A stretch of 64,000 nucleotides of DNA, taken from assembly GCF_000372725.1 (NCBI RefSeq), contig NW_005202428.1, forward strand, positions 1,126,169-1,190,168, read 5' to 3'. Both the position numbers and the translations under genes were made by a program. The notes beneath the pieces were generated by a model. The model was not told the DNA's origin. It ran no database searches and saw nothing but the letters and a program-made list of their open reading frames with translations. This DNA is from Emiliania huxleyi CCMP1516. Lineage: Eukaryota; Haptophyta; Isochrysidales; Noelaerhabdaceae. Position 1 is the first letter of the stretch. Each line of letters starts with the position of its first letter. Shown piece by piece: positions 20,997 to 31,698 of the stretch.

Positions 20997-21101
20997 ACGG
21001 CTAGCGCATCACACTCCTCTCCTTAAAATCCCTGTGTGGTGGCGGCGTGCCGTTCTCCCATCCCTCCCTTGGCTTGTCTGTTTTCTTTCTTTCTTTCTTT
21101 T
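20997..21101 (+). mobile_element. Retroposon R1, copy C (5'-truncated)
   Basis: 105 bp of the R1 3' end with a (TTTC)n tail, flanked by perfect 11-bp repeats CGGGACTGGCG (20986-20996 and 21102-21112). Confidence 0.85.
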
Positions 21102-21344
21102 CGGGACTGGCGCGCACTGGCACTAACACAGGTACACCACCCGAAAAGAAAGCCAATTCCGGACTTGGGCCCTCGGGCCTGCGGGCGGCCTTCTCTCGAG
21201 GTCTCGAGATACAAAAAGCGGCCAACTAACGCCCGTTTTTCTTCTTCTCGTGATCCCGATTCCCGCCCGTCCGTCCGGAAACAGCTCCCGCAAACGCGAA
21301 GGGGCGACGGCCCGTGTGTGCGTCGGCTGCGGCGTTGAGCGCAC

Positions 21345-22760
21345 ATGCTGATCCCCTCTGCGGCAGGCTCGGCAAACCTGCGCCAGCGAGGAGCTGTCGC
21401 TTCCATCTTGCTTCTCTGCAGCCTCGTGACCATACTGCGACACGGCCGCGTCGCCGCGCCGAGAGTCATGGAGATGACAGAGTCGCAGTCGGCGATGGTC
21501 ACACTGGCAGAGGCCGCGACAAAGGATGGTGCCACCAGGAACGTTATTGGGGCAGCGGGTTGGATCGCCAGCCAGGCTGAGGAGGAGGGAAAGCCGGCAG
21601 AGGAGGTGGCGGCGGTGTTTGAGACAGCTATTGACGCGGGCAAGGTTTTGATGGACAGAGCGAATGAGCTGTCGATGTTTTGGAAAGACAATAAGCTCCC
21701 CGTGGCGCAGGCGACCGCGGCGCGTGCCGCCGGCTCCGCGGTCATGGGATGCATGCCCCACGACGAAGCGGTGGAGGCGGGTCTCGCGATGGCCAAGTTG
21801 GCCGAGGACTTCTTCAACATGCAGCAGAAGTTTGAGAAGGACATGGACGGAACGGGGGCGGCCCGCTTCCGCTCTAGTGCGATGACGGCTATCGCCGACC
21901 AGGTTGGCATCGACGCCCTGCGTCACGGCGCCGACACGGCCACTGCGGCACAGGCCGCGAAGGTTGCCGCCCTCGCGATTGCTCTGGCACAGATCAATGG
22001 TTACGACGAGATGGCGGCTGGCAATGCTGCGGGCGAGGCGGCTTACAGTGGCAGGGCCTCAAATCACTCCACACTTCCAAACAAGGTTGCAAAGGAGGCG
22101 GGGCTCATGGCGTCGGCAGTGCTGGCGAAGTACAAGGACAGTATCCCCACGCCGGCTTGTACTTGCGCGAACTACGCGGCGGCGGAGGCGGGGAAGCAAG
22201 CCGCGAGGGCACTGGCAGCGGGAGCGCCGCTCAGCAACCAGACCAAGAAAAACATGGTCGGCGTTGCCCTCTCCACGGCCAATCTGGTCGACAACCAGCC
22301 CTGTTCGTTGGTAGAGGAGAAGACAGTGTGCCATTCGGCATATACGGTGGCCCTCAGGCTAGCGGTATCCTTCGGACCATACCCCATGGAGGCAGACGCC
22401 TCGAGCCACCTTGCAGAGATGGGGGCCGTGGCGGCCGAGACAGTCAAGGCTCTTGCGGACACTGCGCTCAGCCGTCCGAGCAAGGAGGCGGCAGGCATCG
22501 CCGCCGGCCTGGCCCGCGCGAAAAATGAGCCAGACGTCCAAGGCGAGGTGAACGCTGCGGCTGAACTCAAGGCGACCGAAATCAAGAACGAATGCGGTGG
22601 AACGGTGCAATCGCGAGGTGGCACGCTTGTGGAGCAGGCCAGCGCCTCAAAGTGCCTGGTGGACAACCCGATTGTCCTCGTCGGCCGAGCAGGGGACTAT
22701 GCCAGCTGGCCCTGCGTAGTGCCTCACCTCTCCCTACCGTTTGGCCTTGGCCGCCGGTAA
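21345..22760 (+). CDS. Ala-rich secreted or type II membrane protein
   Basis: Intronless frame of 471 codons from ATG 21345. Residues 18-35 (GAVASILLLCSLVTILRHG) form a signal peptide or signal anchor. The rest is almost entirely helical with Ala/Gly-Asp/Glu periodicity: GAAGWIASQAEEEGKPAEEVAAVFE, AAGNAAGEAAYSG, AAGLARAKNEPD. Segments of 30-35 residues starting with AAG or AAE recur loosely, suggesting a degenerate helical repeat. Cys residues are few and concentrated at 150, 288-290, 320 and the C-terminus. No catalytic motif and no family recognised. The lack of introns is unusual for this window. Confidence 0.65.
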   Translation: MLIPSAAGSANLRQRGAVASILLLCSLVTILRHGRVAAPRVMEMTESQSAMVTLAEAATKDGATRNVIGAAGWIASQAEEEGKPAEEVAAVFETAIDAGKVLMDRANELSMFWKDNKLPVAQATAARAAGSAVMGCMPHDEAVEAGLAMAKLAEDFFNMQQKFEKDMDGTGAARFRSSAMTAIADQVGIDALRHGADTATAAQAAKVAALAIALAQINGYDEMAAGNAAGEAAYSGRASNHSTLPNKVAKEAGLMASAVLAKYKDSIPTPACTCANYAAAEAGKQAARALAAGAPLSNQTKKNMVGVALSTANLVDNQPCSLVEEKTVCHSAYTVALRLAVSFGPYPMEADASSHLAEMGAVAAETVKALADTALSRPSKEAAGIAAGLARAKNEPDVQGEVNAAAELKATEIKNECGGTVQSRGGTLVEQASASKCLVDNPIVLVGRAGDYASWPCVVPHLSLPFGLGRR

Positions 22761-23753
22761 AAACGAGATATGTGACGCTTCTAGCCAGTCGCAGTCGTGC
22801 GACGTAGCGGGGGGGCACGTCTACGTTTACGAAACATAAGTAGTCCCGCGGCGAGGTGTGAATTTGGCCGCCCCAGGGTAGCCCCCTTCCCAATGGCTTG
22901 ATTTTGCGGCGCGTCCCCACGGGAGCGTCCAAACTTTGGGCGCGAACCGTATCTCGCAACGAATCTCGCCGGCCTCACCGGCCCTCTTTGCTTCGGTCTC
23001 GACTTGAGTGCCGCTCGACTGGCCGATGAAGAGCGACCCGTACGACGCGCACTTGTCGTCCTCCCTCCTCGCCACATGACGGCCGCCCCCCGACACCAAC
23101 AGTCGCGCTCCGCACGCCTTCGAGGTCAGCTGCGGCCGAGCGACGATCGGCTTGTCTCCGATCGCTGGGCGCGGTCACTCTCCGGCCATCACCCGCCTGC
23201 CGATCACCTGTCCGCCTCGCCGCGCGCGGGCCGCTCGCCTGCTCGCCACCGCCGCCGCGCGTCCCCGCGCCGCCACGCTTCCCTGCACCTGACCGCGCTC
23301 GAGCTGCGCAGGCAGACGGCGCGCTCTGACGGACAGAGCAGCGGCCGCCCAGGCGGTCGCTGCTCCGCCCCGTCCGAATCCGTCCGCCCGCGCGTGCTGC
23401 TGCCACCGCCGCCGCTCCACCCGGTGCCCGAGTGTCGTGAGAGTTGCATTGTGTATGTGTGTATGTGTCGTATGTGTGTGTGGACTTATGTCACACTTTG
23501 ACGGCCTCTCTATCTATATGTACTATGATTAGTAGACCGGTACTCGGGTTTGGATGGTAGCGGGGGGGGGCCGCCGGAGGCTGGTTACTGATCAGACATT
23601 GTGCGATACAAAAAAGAGACAAATTATAGAGTAGCTTCTTGTACGTACTTGTAGGAAGATTTGAAATGTCTCCGCGTACGCACGTGTTTGAATATACCTG
23701 TCCTGTACCCAGATGCACGGCATGAAGCGAGTGCAGAAAGCCGCCGCGTGCGG
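22761..23753. other. Intergenic or unresolved
   Basis: A leftward frame at 23099-22827 (SGGGRHVARREDDKCASYGS, then LFIGQSSGTQVETEAKRAGE and IRCEIRFAPKV) is protein-like and could be an exon, but I found no partner exons. The rest (23100-23750) shows no gene. Confidence 0.3.
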
Positions 23754-24320
23754 CTATAGTTTATTCTTTTTGTTGAAGGAGCTCGCTCGGCTCATGGTTC
23801 GAGCTTGACTTCCACCATCTGAGCGACGAGGCAAGCTGCCGTTACGAACGACCCCGGGCGCAGCAGCAGGCATCGTCCCCGTCCCGGTGCTCGCACGAGG
23901 AGCTGGGGGGTCCGAAAACGTCCTTGGGGCAGTCGTTGTCGGTCTTGGGAAGGCTGTGCCGGGGCTGGCAGCATCAAGAGTGTCGGGAGGTTTGTATGTT
24001 GGAGGCGGTTGCATTGGGGGCAGCGAGGATGGTCGGCGTCTCATCTCACTGGCTTGCTCTTGGATCGGTGCCTTCTCCTTCTGCTCCTCTTGATCGGCGA
24101 GCTTTTTGAGCTCCATCTCCAGTTCCTCTTCGCTAATTTCGCGCGTGGCGGCGATGCCAACTTCGAGACAACCGGCGCCTTTGAGCAACCAGTCCAAGCA
24201 TGGCACGGTGTGCTGGCACTCGTTGAGCGCGTTGAGGCTGCTGAGGAGGGAGATGGTGCCCGCCATAGCAAAAAGTCGTATCAGGAAGGTGCGGACGAAT
24301 GGGACCCAGTTGTCATCCAT
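23754..24320 (-). CDS. Hypothetical protein with N-terminal hydrophobic segment
   Basis: 188 codons from ATG 24320. Residues 6-28 (VPFVRTFLIRLFAMAGTISLL) are hydrophobic; then HTVPCLDWLLKGAGCLEVG, a charged helix (EISEEELEMELKKLADQEEQKEK) and a Pro/Ser/Thr-rich disordered tail ending in SRASSFNKKNKL. It starts 60 nt downstream of the stop of the larger membrane protein gene on the same strand, so it could be a separate gene or a 3' exon of it. No family recognised. Confidence 0.5.
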   Translation of the reverse strand: MDDNWVPFVRTFLIRLFAMAGTISLLSSLNALNECQHTVPCLDWLLKGAGCLEVGIAATREISEEELEMELKKLADQEEQKEKAPIQEQASEMRRRPSSLPPMQPPPTYKPPDTLDAASPGTAFPRPTTTAPRTFSDPPAPRASTGTGTMPAAAPGVVRNGSLPRRSDGGSQARTMSRASSFNKKNKL

Positions 24321-24380
24321 CACCTATGATATGTGTCCGGGGCGCTCACGCACGCGTCATGGACGTGACGCAGCTAGCTT

Positions 24381-26336
24381 TCAGTCCTTCACCTCGTCAA
24401 AGTAAAAGATGACAAAGGTGGTGGCGAAGTTGAGCTGGCCCATACAAAAGTTGAAGTATTTGAGGCCGTTGCACATGGTCGTGAATATGAAGAGCGCGTC
24501 CACGATCATGTTGAGGTACAGGATGCCGCAGTGGATGGGGAAGGTCTCGAGCGTCCGTTCGTGCGCCTTGAGCACGGAGATGATGACCCAAAAGTCGGCG
24601 ATGTTGTAGCAGACGTACGCCATCAGGTTCATGAGGAAGGTGCCCGATGCGGTGCCGAGGTTCAGGCAGCACAGGCACGGCAAGAGGACATTGATCGGCG
24701 GGAAGCACTCGCAGGCGCCGCCGATGATGGCAAACACCCCGCCAAAGATGGCCGCAATCGCAGCGAGGCCCAGAGAGCTGTTCCATCCCATGTGTACGAG
24801 CCTCTCGCCCTGAAAGGGTACCATTCCGCCTGCAGCGTCGCTGATCGTGTCCTGGAACATCTCGAGGTACATGTAGGGGACGACGAGCGAGATGATCCCG
24901 ATGCCCAGGCCCATGTTTGTCCAGCTGACAAAGCGGGTGGTCAGCCACGGCGGCAAGCACTCGCCCGCCAGGAGCCCGCACGACGCGATGAGGGACTCGC
25001 GGCGCGCGACGACCGAGTGGATGCCATGGAGGATCAAGATGGCGCAGAAGAACGCGTAGAAGAAGAGGAGGTTGAGCTTGAGAGTCGCAACTGCCCAGTC
25101 GAGGCCGGAGTACGACATGCAGACGCCGGCGGCGAAGAAGGCCGAGTTGGCGAGGACCAGGAAGAGCAGCTTGAGCATCTGAGGAATTATCTCAAGCGCG
25201 ATCATGCAAAAGACTATGTAACAGTTTATGCAGTAGAAGATGGTCAGGTTCCACTGTTCGTCCATGCTCACGTCGGCCAGCGTGGCGTAGCAAGCCCACC
25301 AGAAAATGAAAGCACAGCAGAACGCGAATATCCCCATGGTGAACTCCATCCCGCCATACTGGCAGAAGGGGAGCTGCGGCATGCGCGTCATCATCACGAG
25401 GCCGGACGTTAGCGCAAAAAGTGATCCAAGCATGACGAGTGCCCCTAGCCGGAAGGATCATAACGCTGTTAGCGAGGTGCTGCAAGACCATGAGAAAATT
25501 TCTACACCGCACGCACCCTCGATGATGGCAATCTTTGCCTTCTTGTCGGTCTCGGGCCCAAGCTTGAGCAAGCTGATCAAGCCTGCCAAGCGCGCCGGGG
25601 CGCGCGTGTTAGGCGCCGCGTTGGTGTTTTTGTGGGCTGGGGGGGGGGGGGGGTTCGCACCCCAAGTGTGGGTCGCCGCGCTTGTCGCCGCGGCGGTGTT
25701 GACCTCCCAATCGATGATGTCTCCCGGTTCTGGATCTACGCCTGCCGCCTCGTACACCTTTTCAGTGAAGTCGATCCGTGCCTCCACCGAGAGGCCCTCC
25801 AAGTAGTTCTTGTAGTCGTCCCAAGAGCTGCCGAGCTCGTTGATGTCCTGGGCCAGCTGTGTGGCGGAATAAACCGCGCCAACCTAGCGGGGGGGGGGGG
25901 GGGGGGGGGTCAGCCGAGGGATGCGTGGCTGTGTGAGCAGCTTGGGTGTGCGTGTGTGCCGAATCCATCCGCAGTGGACTAGCGCGCGAGAGAGTGCATT
26001 CCAAGCAGAGCTGCCAGGGCGCTTTGGCCGCACCGGCGCGAAAGTCGCGAGCTGTTGCAAGCCAACGCCGTACACGAGCGTACCGAAGCCAAGGATTCCG
26101 GTCAACCACGCAAGCACAATGACGGTCGCCTGGTGCGAACGGAACTGTGTGCGACGAAGATGGCGGTGGGCATATGCCCAAGCCAGCTAGCTATTCCTGC
26201 AAGCCCTCTGCAAAGAAGGTCGGCACGTACACGCCGGTCGCCTTCTTGAGAATGCCGCAGCAGACTGTTTCGCTCGTCCCACATATGCCCTTACTGGCGC
26301 AGCAATTCCACGCCGTGCACCCGTCGCACCTGCAGG
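24381..26336 (-). CDS. Polytopic membrane protein, five or more exons
   Basis: Exons resolved: about 26336-26197, 26129-26034, 25883-25661, 25582-25517, 25444-24381. The first is Cys-rich and likely luminal/extracellular (CRCDGCTAWNCCASKGICGT, ETVCCGILKKATGVYVPTFF), followed by VIVLAWLTGILGFGTLVYGVG (first span), an acidic soluble segment (SATQLAQDINELGSSWDDYK), then KAKIAIIEGALVMLGSLFALTSGLVMMTR and seven or eight further spans to FVIFYFDEVKD. Three of the four introns are GT-AG; the first needs a GA donor (CAG|GAATAG at 26196). All phases agree. Exons 5' of 26336 are not identified. Function unknown; the Cys-rich lobe plus many spans suggests a surface or vacuolar membrane protein. Confidence 0.6.
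25890..25909. repeat. Homopolymer run of G in an intron
   Basis: Twenty G residues just upstream (in gene sense, poly-C) of a 3' splice site. Length is likely polymorphic or imprecisely sequenced. A second G run lies at 25639-25653 in the next intron. Confidence 0.85.
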
Positions 26337-26747
26337 ACACCAACACAGCAACCGTCTCGCTGCTGCAGCTCGCACTCCGCCCGTATGCTGCGCCCAGAGG
26401 CTATGGCCGAGAGAGAAAGTGCGGTCGATACTTAGTGCCGAGGGGTTGCGTGGCATCTAGGTGGCATGCCCAGTCCCGAGACCGCATTCACCCACCTGAG
26501 AAGGGACAGTCGCCGGCTCACCGCTGGACTCAGCGCGTCGGACAAGGGCCGCTGCAACTCCGTCGCGCTTCATGAGATGGGAGTGCGTGCGTGCGTGCCA
26601 TCTCATGCTCCTTCGAGGGTAGCTACATCTCGCATTCCTGGCCATTGGTGGAGCAAAGAGAAGGGCCGCAGCCTGGCCAGTGTCTCCGCAGGTCGTCACC
26701 GAGTTGGGGAGTGGGAGATCACATCACGCGAGCGTTCGCATCTAGGT

Positions 26748-27059
26748 TCAGACCATGCAGTGCGGGTCCCACCCGCACGTCTTCTCGCAGCAGTTCTCCT
26801 CGTAACCCTCCTCGGTGACGTATGTGTGCTTGTCGGCCCGATTATGCTGCGAACGCCCCGCCTCGGTCATCATCTTTGCGTACTCCTCCCTCTGCTTTGT
26901 GCGAGCCGCCTCGGCTAGCTTTGCCAGCTCTTTCTGCTCTTTCTCCAGCCTCGCCTGGCTGGCCTGCGCTTTGGCAGCGGACAGCGGCACGGATGGGGGC
27001 TTTGGGGGGGGCTTCGCTGTGCCGACAGCCCCGTTCGAGCCTCTTTGCATCGTCGCCAT
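26748..27059 (-). CDS. Small coiled-coil protein with Cys-rich C-terminus
   Basis: 103 codons from ATG 27059. A Lys/Ala/Glu helix (AKAQASQARLEKEQKELAKL) is followed by REEYAKMMTEAGRSQHNRAD and ends in EGYEENCCEKTCGWDPHCMV. The four closely spaced Cys near the end could bind metal. No homologue recognised. Start choice is between this ATG and an in-frame ATG two codons later. Confidence 0.5.
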   Translation of the reverse strand: MATMQRGSNGAVGTAKPPPKPPSVPLSAAKAQASQARLEKEQKELAKLAEAARTKQREEYAKMMTEAGRSQHNRADKHTYVTEEGYEENCCEKTCGWDPHCMV

Positions 27060-27446
27060 GCAGAGCAACCCAGCCGTCGGCCCGCGAAGTCGGCGACGAG
27101 TTTTGTCAGTAATAGAGGCAATCTCTTAATTGCGTCATCCCGTCCGTGAGGAAAGCGAAATCGGAGATTGAATTTCGCCACATCGGCTCGTGAAAAGCAC
27201 GCACACTTCCCGGGTTGACCCGCATTGCCTTCCTTCGATCTTATTATTTTCTCTAGAGATTGCACACAGAGGACAGAGGTCCTCAGAGCGGAGTACTGTC
27301 TCACACCGTTATGTGTGTAATGCGGAGATGAAGTAACAAGATTTCAAAGGAGCGCTGCGCTGCCCTAATCAAGGCGGGCACAGGCCACTAACACACACCC
27401 TCTAACGCATCGCACTACCGACCGAGATGCGCCCCCGGCTCTACAG
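27060..27446. other. Intergenic
   Basis: No gene seen. It ends at GGCTCTACAG (27437-27446), a possible left target-site duplication of the following element. Confidence 0.35.
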
Positions 27447-28246
27447 AAGACAGAAGAGCGGGACAGCCAGAGCAAAGACAGCCGACTGACTGGGACAGCA
27501 CGCGCGTGCGAAACAGAGGAGCACGGCGCGACAATCATGCGCGACGTCCGCAGACCCCACACCGGGCAACGACATACAGCATCACGCGAAACGCGCTGCG
27601 CAGAGTAGCAACACTCAGGGAGCATGTCACAGGGCATTGGCGCAGTACTAACCACCCTGGAGAGTAAAGGACATGCAGAAGACCGGCCGGCGACAAGCAG
27701 GCAATGTAAACAGCGGCGGTAACCATGCCGCCGATAGGGTGAGGGGTGCCGCCGCAGACGAGGGGAGCAGCCGCAAGCGGCATGGGGGCGGCGGCACCCT
27801 CGCACACGCGTTAATGGGAGAAGTGAAGATACGAGCAGGGGGAGGGCAAAGATGAGCGTCGCACCCACGACGACGCAGTTCAGCAGGCTGTGATGCAATA
27901 CGGCTATGACGACGAGCTCTTCCAGGCGTGGAGGGACGGCGAGATACGGCGAAAGGACTTGCCGGAGGAGGTGGTGGCTATGGCTTTGGACCTTTGCGAG
28001 AGGTGGCGAGCGGAGCAAGAGCGGTGTAGGCGCGTCCACGCGGCGCAGCGGCTCTCCCGCGACCCCGGCCCCTCTCGTAGCCGCAGCCGTAGCCGCAGCC
28101 CCAACTCTTGCCGCTCTTCCGTGCCGGGTTGTGACGAGGGGTGAGGGGACACGGATTGAAGATCCCTCACACCAAGATCGTGCAGGGCGGGGACACATGT
28201 CCCTAAATCCCATCTCGTCTCAGAGTTTGACCGTTTTATTTATTTA
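27447..28246 (+). mobile_element. Retroposon R2, copy 2 (longer copy)
   Basis: The 3' 360 bp (27882-28246) matches R2 copy 1, including the open frame at 27827-28144 (DDAVQQAVMQYGYDDELFQA, then an SRSRSRSRS tail) and a TTTA tail. GGCTCTACAG occurs at 27437-27446 and again at 28828-28837 beyond a nested MITE, so the full copy may start at 27447. That left boundary is an inference from a 10-bp match only. Differences from copy 1 include amino-acid changes (DW to AW, GKIG to GEIR). Confidence 0.6.
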
Positions 28247-28823
28247 CCTCCTATCCAAAAAGTTATTTAGTACCACCCCCCTACCGCCGCCCAGTACGTG
28301 CTCCGCAGCTGAGCCCACGCACCCCACAGCAGCTCAGGGACACAATGAGCTCGCATACAAGTGCTGGTACGCACAGCTCGACGCGTACTCGAATGCTGCC
28401 ACTGTCATTCTAGCCGGCGAGCGGCGGCGTCACAGCGTCGACTCTCGCATCGCGATGAGACGCACTGCTTGCCCAGACGCGCGCCTTGGCGCGCTCCTGT
28501 GGTGCAGGAGGAAGGCCAGCGGTCGTGCTGCGCAGGTCCGGCCGTCTGGCTGAAGGGAGCAGCAGCTGGCGCTCAACAGCAGCGCTGGCGAGCAGCGCAG
28601 CCACACCACACTCCCGCCAAGACACGTGTCATTTCGCGCCAAGATTTGGCGCCAAAATGGCACTTTAGTGTCCACCTAGCCACGTGGTCGCGGCCTGAAG
28701 CTCCAAGCTTCTGGGACTGAGGTGCACACATCGAGGACTCCATTTGTGTGCGGGCGGCACCCTTCCGATCGTTCGCCGATATCCGAAACCGGGGTCGTAC
28801 TAAATAACTTTTTGGATAGGAGG
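28247..28823. mobile_element. MITE with 27-bp TIRs and TA target site
   Basis: The ends are perfect inverted repeats starting CCTCCTATCCAAAAAG and running to position 28273 on the left and back from 28823 on the right. They are flanked on both sides by TA (28245-28246, 28824-28825). The 577-bp interior has no transposase. TA flanks fit the Tc1/mariner superfamily. It is inserted in the TTTA tail of R2 copy 2. Confidence 0.85.
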
Positions 28824-28844
28824 TAGAGGCTCTACAGCCAAACC

Positions 28845-28959
28845 TAGGGTGGGCGACGGATAGCGCACCACACACCTCTCCTTAAAATCCCTGTGTGGTG
28901 GCGGCGTGCCGTCCTCCCATCCCTCCCTTGGGTTGTGTGTTTTCTTTCTTTCTTTTTTT
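28845..28959 (+). mobile_element. Retroposon R1, copy D (5'-truncated)
   Basis: 115 bp of R1 3' end with a T-rich tail, flanked by perfect 11-bp repeats ACAGCCAAACC (28834-28844, 28960-28970). Confidence 0.88.
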
Positions 28960-28970
28960 ACAGCCAAACC

Positions 28971-30894
28971 GCCGGCAAGGCAGTGACTCAAAGAGGTCGA
29001 GCCGCGCTAAAATGGGGTGTCTCCGAGCTTTAGTGGAGCTCTGATGGACGGCCCTGACTATCCCTGACACACAGAGAGTCACTCTGACGGCACACCAACA
29101 CCCTATCCAACTGCGTCATGACCAGCCTGCCGTGCGTCGCCGGTGCCGCATTCATCGCTGTGCTTCTTTAGCAGGCGGGGTGGACTGTCGACATCCTCCC
29201 TGTCGCCCCCCCCCAGCACTCCAAGGTGCCAAGAGAACAAACAGGGCACAACAAACAACAGACAAAACAGGAAGTGACATGTGAGGCTAGAGCAGCTTGC
29301 TCCTCCTCTAGCAATCTCGCCGGCCGGCGAGGCACGGACGAGACTGTGTGTGGGGTCTCTAGTGAGGTGTCTATGGACGCCCTCCTCAGAGGCTAGCTGC
29401 CTACTGCTAGCCCTATCTCGCACTCACGGGCAGTGACAATTCAATGGGTGAGTGTTTGCGAGCAGAGGTGCGTGGACTAAATCTAGGCCGCACGTCGTGG
29501 CACTATGACGAGGTTAGACGTGCGGCCGCAGCGCGCCCGCCGCAGGCTCGGCGGTGCGCGCGTGGTAGCGAGAAAGTTGCGGGTGGAGCCATGCCCGACT
29601 TTTCGAAGGTGAGGCCTCTGCGACGAGTGCCAGCCGCGCTGCGGAGCCACGGTGCCACGCCCTTCGAGCCGCGTCCCGTCGGCACTGTCCCTGAGTGTGT
29701 CCCGCCTTGGCGGCACACACTCTCGACGAGGACAGTCCGGCCTACGGGAACGTGTCGCGCGCCGGCGACGGTTGCGGCTTGGTGGCTCGAGTACGAAGCG
29801 AAGATGGCACGACCACCGCCCTGTATCGCAGACCGGGCAAGGAGGGGCCTGCTCCCGTTCCGCGAGGAACAGAAGGTCTCCCCCCCTCCCCCGGCCTGAG
29901 CAGCGACGGGTGGACGGCAGCCCCTTGAGTCGAGGGCGGCGCGACCATTGCTCTGCTCCAAAGACCAGAGGCCGAGGTCAGTGCAGATGGTCTCGCCGCC
30001 CCGCTCCACGCCGCCCGCCGCCGCGCCGCGCCGCCGCCCGATGATTATTAATTCATTATTAATTAATTAATAAGTAATTATACCACCCACCGCCGCGCCG
30101 CCCCGCCCTGCGTCGCCCGCTGCCTCGCCGCGCCGCCGCCTCGCGCCGCCCGCCGCCGCGCCGCGCCGCCGCCCGATGAGTAATAATTAATAATTAATAC
30201 TCGATCATTAATAATGTGTGTGTTTGTTTGTGTGTGTCTGTGTTTGCGCGATGGCAGGGAAGGGCAGGGCAGCCGCGAGCGGCAAGTGGCGTCGGCGACG
30301 CGGCGAGGACACGATGGTGAAGCCCACAGCGCAGCGTGCGCGGCAGCAGCCCCGCCGGCGGCCCCACGCCGCATATCAGCGGCGCTCTGATTGAGTCAGG
30401 CTGCACTGCACAGCCTGCTGAGCACGCTCCCGACGAGCGGCGCGCCCCGCGGGCCCGCCGCAGGCGACGCGGGCGGCGAGCCGGCGCGTGTGTCGTAGGC
30501 GTAGGCAGCGCTGGCGAAGCGAGGCGGCCGGCGCCGGCCACCGGAGGCGGTTGCAGCGAGAGAAGCGAGGCAGAAGATGCTGTTGAAAGGGTGGGGAGCA
30601 GCCTGCCGTCGAGCGGCGCGCCGCGCAAGCCCGCTGCCGTGGCCGCAGACATGGAAGACAAGCTTCCTGGCGTCTATGCCAAGCGCTCACAAGCCAAAAG
30701 GCACCTCGCAGCGCGCGACACGTGACCGAAGCGGCACGCCTCGGCGCCGCGAGAGCAGCCGGTCCACGTCGGCATCAAGCGCGCGGCCGCCGGGCCCCTC
30801 CGAACCGACAGGGGCGCCGCGGCAGTAGAGAGCACTCCAGCCGTCACAGGAGCCTTCGCCAACTAAAAAACAAAAGCACCGATGCCGACTTAGT
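28971..30894. other. No secure gene; repeats and low complexity
   Basis: Several GC-rich frames (for example 29444-29899 +) have no recognisable domain and are probably chance. A hairpin is formed by GGCCGCACGTC and GACGTGCGGCC near 29487-29526. At about 30005-30065 and 30140-30200 a GCCGCC-rich block ending in CCCGATGA is followed by an AT-rich ATTA stretch, twice. Confidence 0.4.
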
Positions 30895-31400
30895 GTGGGG
30901 AGGGTCGGTGAGCACTCACTCACTAGGCGGCGCCGCAGGGCTGGGGCACTGGCCACGGCCTCGCCGACCACTAGAAGGCGGCCCACCCACTACGCGCACT
31001 ATCTTAGTGCGCGGGGTGGCAGGAGGCACTCACCCACTAGCCCGCTCGCCGGCGGCCCACTCACTACGCGCACTATCTTAGTGCGCGGGGTGGCAGGAGG
31101 CACTCACCCACTAGCCCGCTCGCCGGCGGCCCACTCACTACGCGCACTAACTTAGTGCGCGTGGTAGCCGAGCCCACCTCTCCGTCCGCCGGCGAAGGGC
31201 ACTGCGAGCGGCCCGCTGGACCACTCCCCCCCGGCCGGCCGGAGGCACTCACTTCCGCACACTAAGTTAGTGCGCGTAGTAGCCGAGCCCGCCTCCGTCC
31301 GCCGGCGAAGGGCACTACGAGTGGCCCGCCGGACCACTCCCCTCGCGGCCGGCCGGAGGCACTCACTTCCGCACACTAAGTTAGTGCGCGTAGTGTCCCG
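30895..31400. repeat. Satellite-like array with palindromic CACTAAnTTAGTG core
   Basis: Two repeat types share a palindromic core. A 77-bp unit (ACTACGCGCACTATCTTAGT start) occurs at about 30987 and 31064; a longer unit of about 115 bp with CACTAAGTTAGTGCGCG occurs at about 31150, 31259 and 31374. Shorter variants of the core lie near 30890 and 31490. Confidence 0.8.
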
Positions 31401-31698
31401 GCCTCCGACCACGACTCCCGGGGGAGCACTTCACCACTTGATCCGCCACGGCGCACCACTAGCCCTCGTCCAGCTCACAGACTAACTTGCGCCGACTTAG
31501 TTCCCCGCAGGGCCCGGGACCACTCACTCACTGCGGCATCAGTGCTCTTCACACGACCTGGCGAAGGCTCCTGGCCGTCATACCGTTTTTCTGTGCGGGT
31601 AGAGATGATAGGTATTTCACGTAAAAGAAAGAAGAAAGTGGGGATCCCTTGACGCGCCAGCAACCAACACGATCTTCTCGCTCTCCGAAGGCCACACG

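Noticed and set aside
24531..25412. 293-codon rightward frame opposite the membrane protein
   Set aside because: Highly charged Arg/Glu/Asp composition is the complement of a hydrophobic coding strand.
29444..29899. 151-codon rightward frame as a gene
   Set aside because: No domain, Arg/Pro/Ala-rich, overlaps equally long frames on the other strand.
30895..31400. CRISPR-like array
   Set aside because: Units are of two lengths with palindromic cores and no unique spacers; the genome is eukaryotic.
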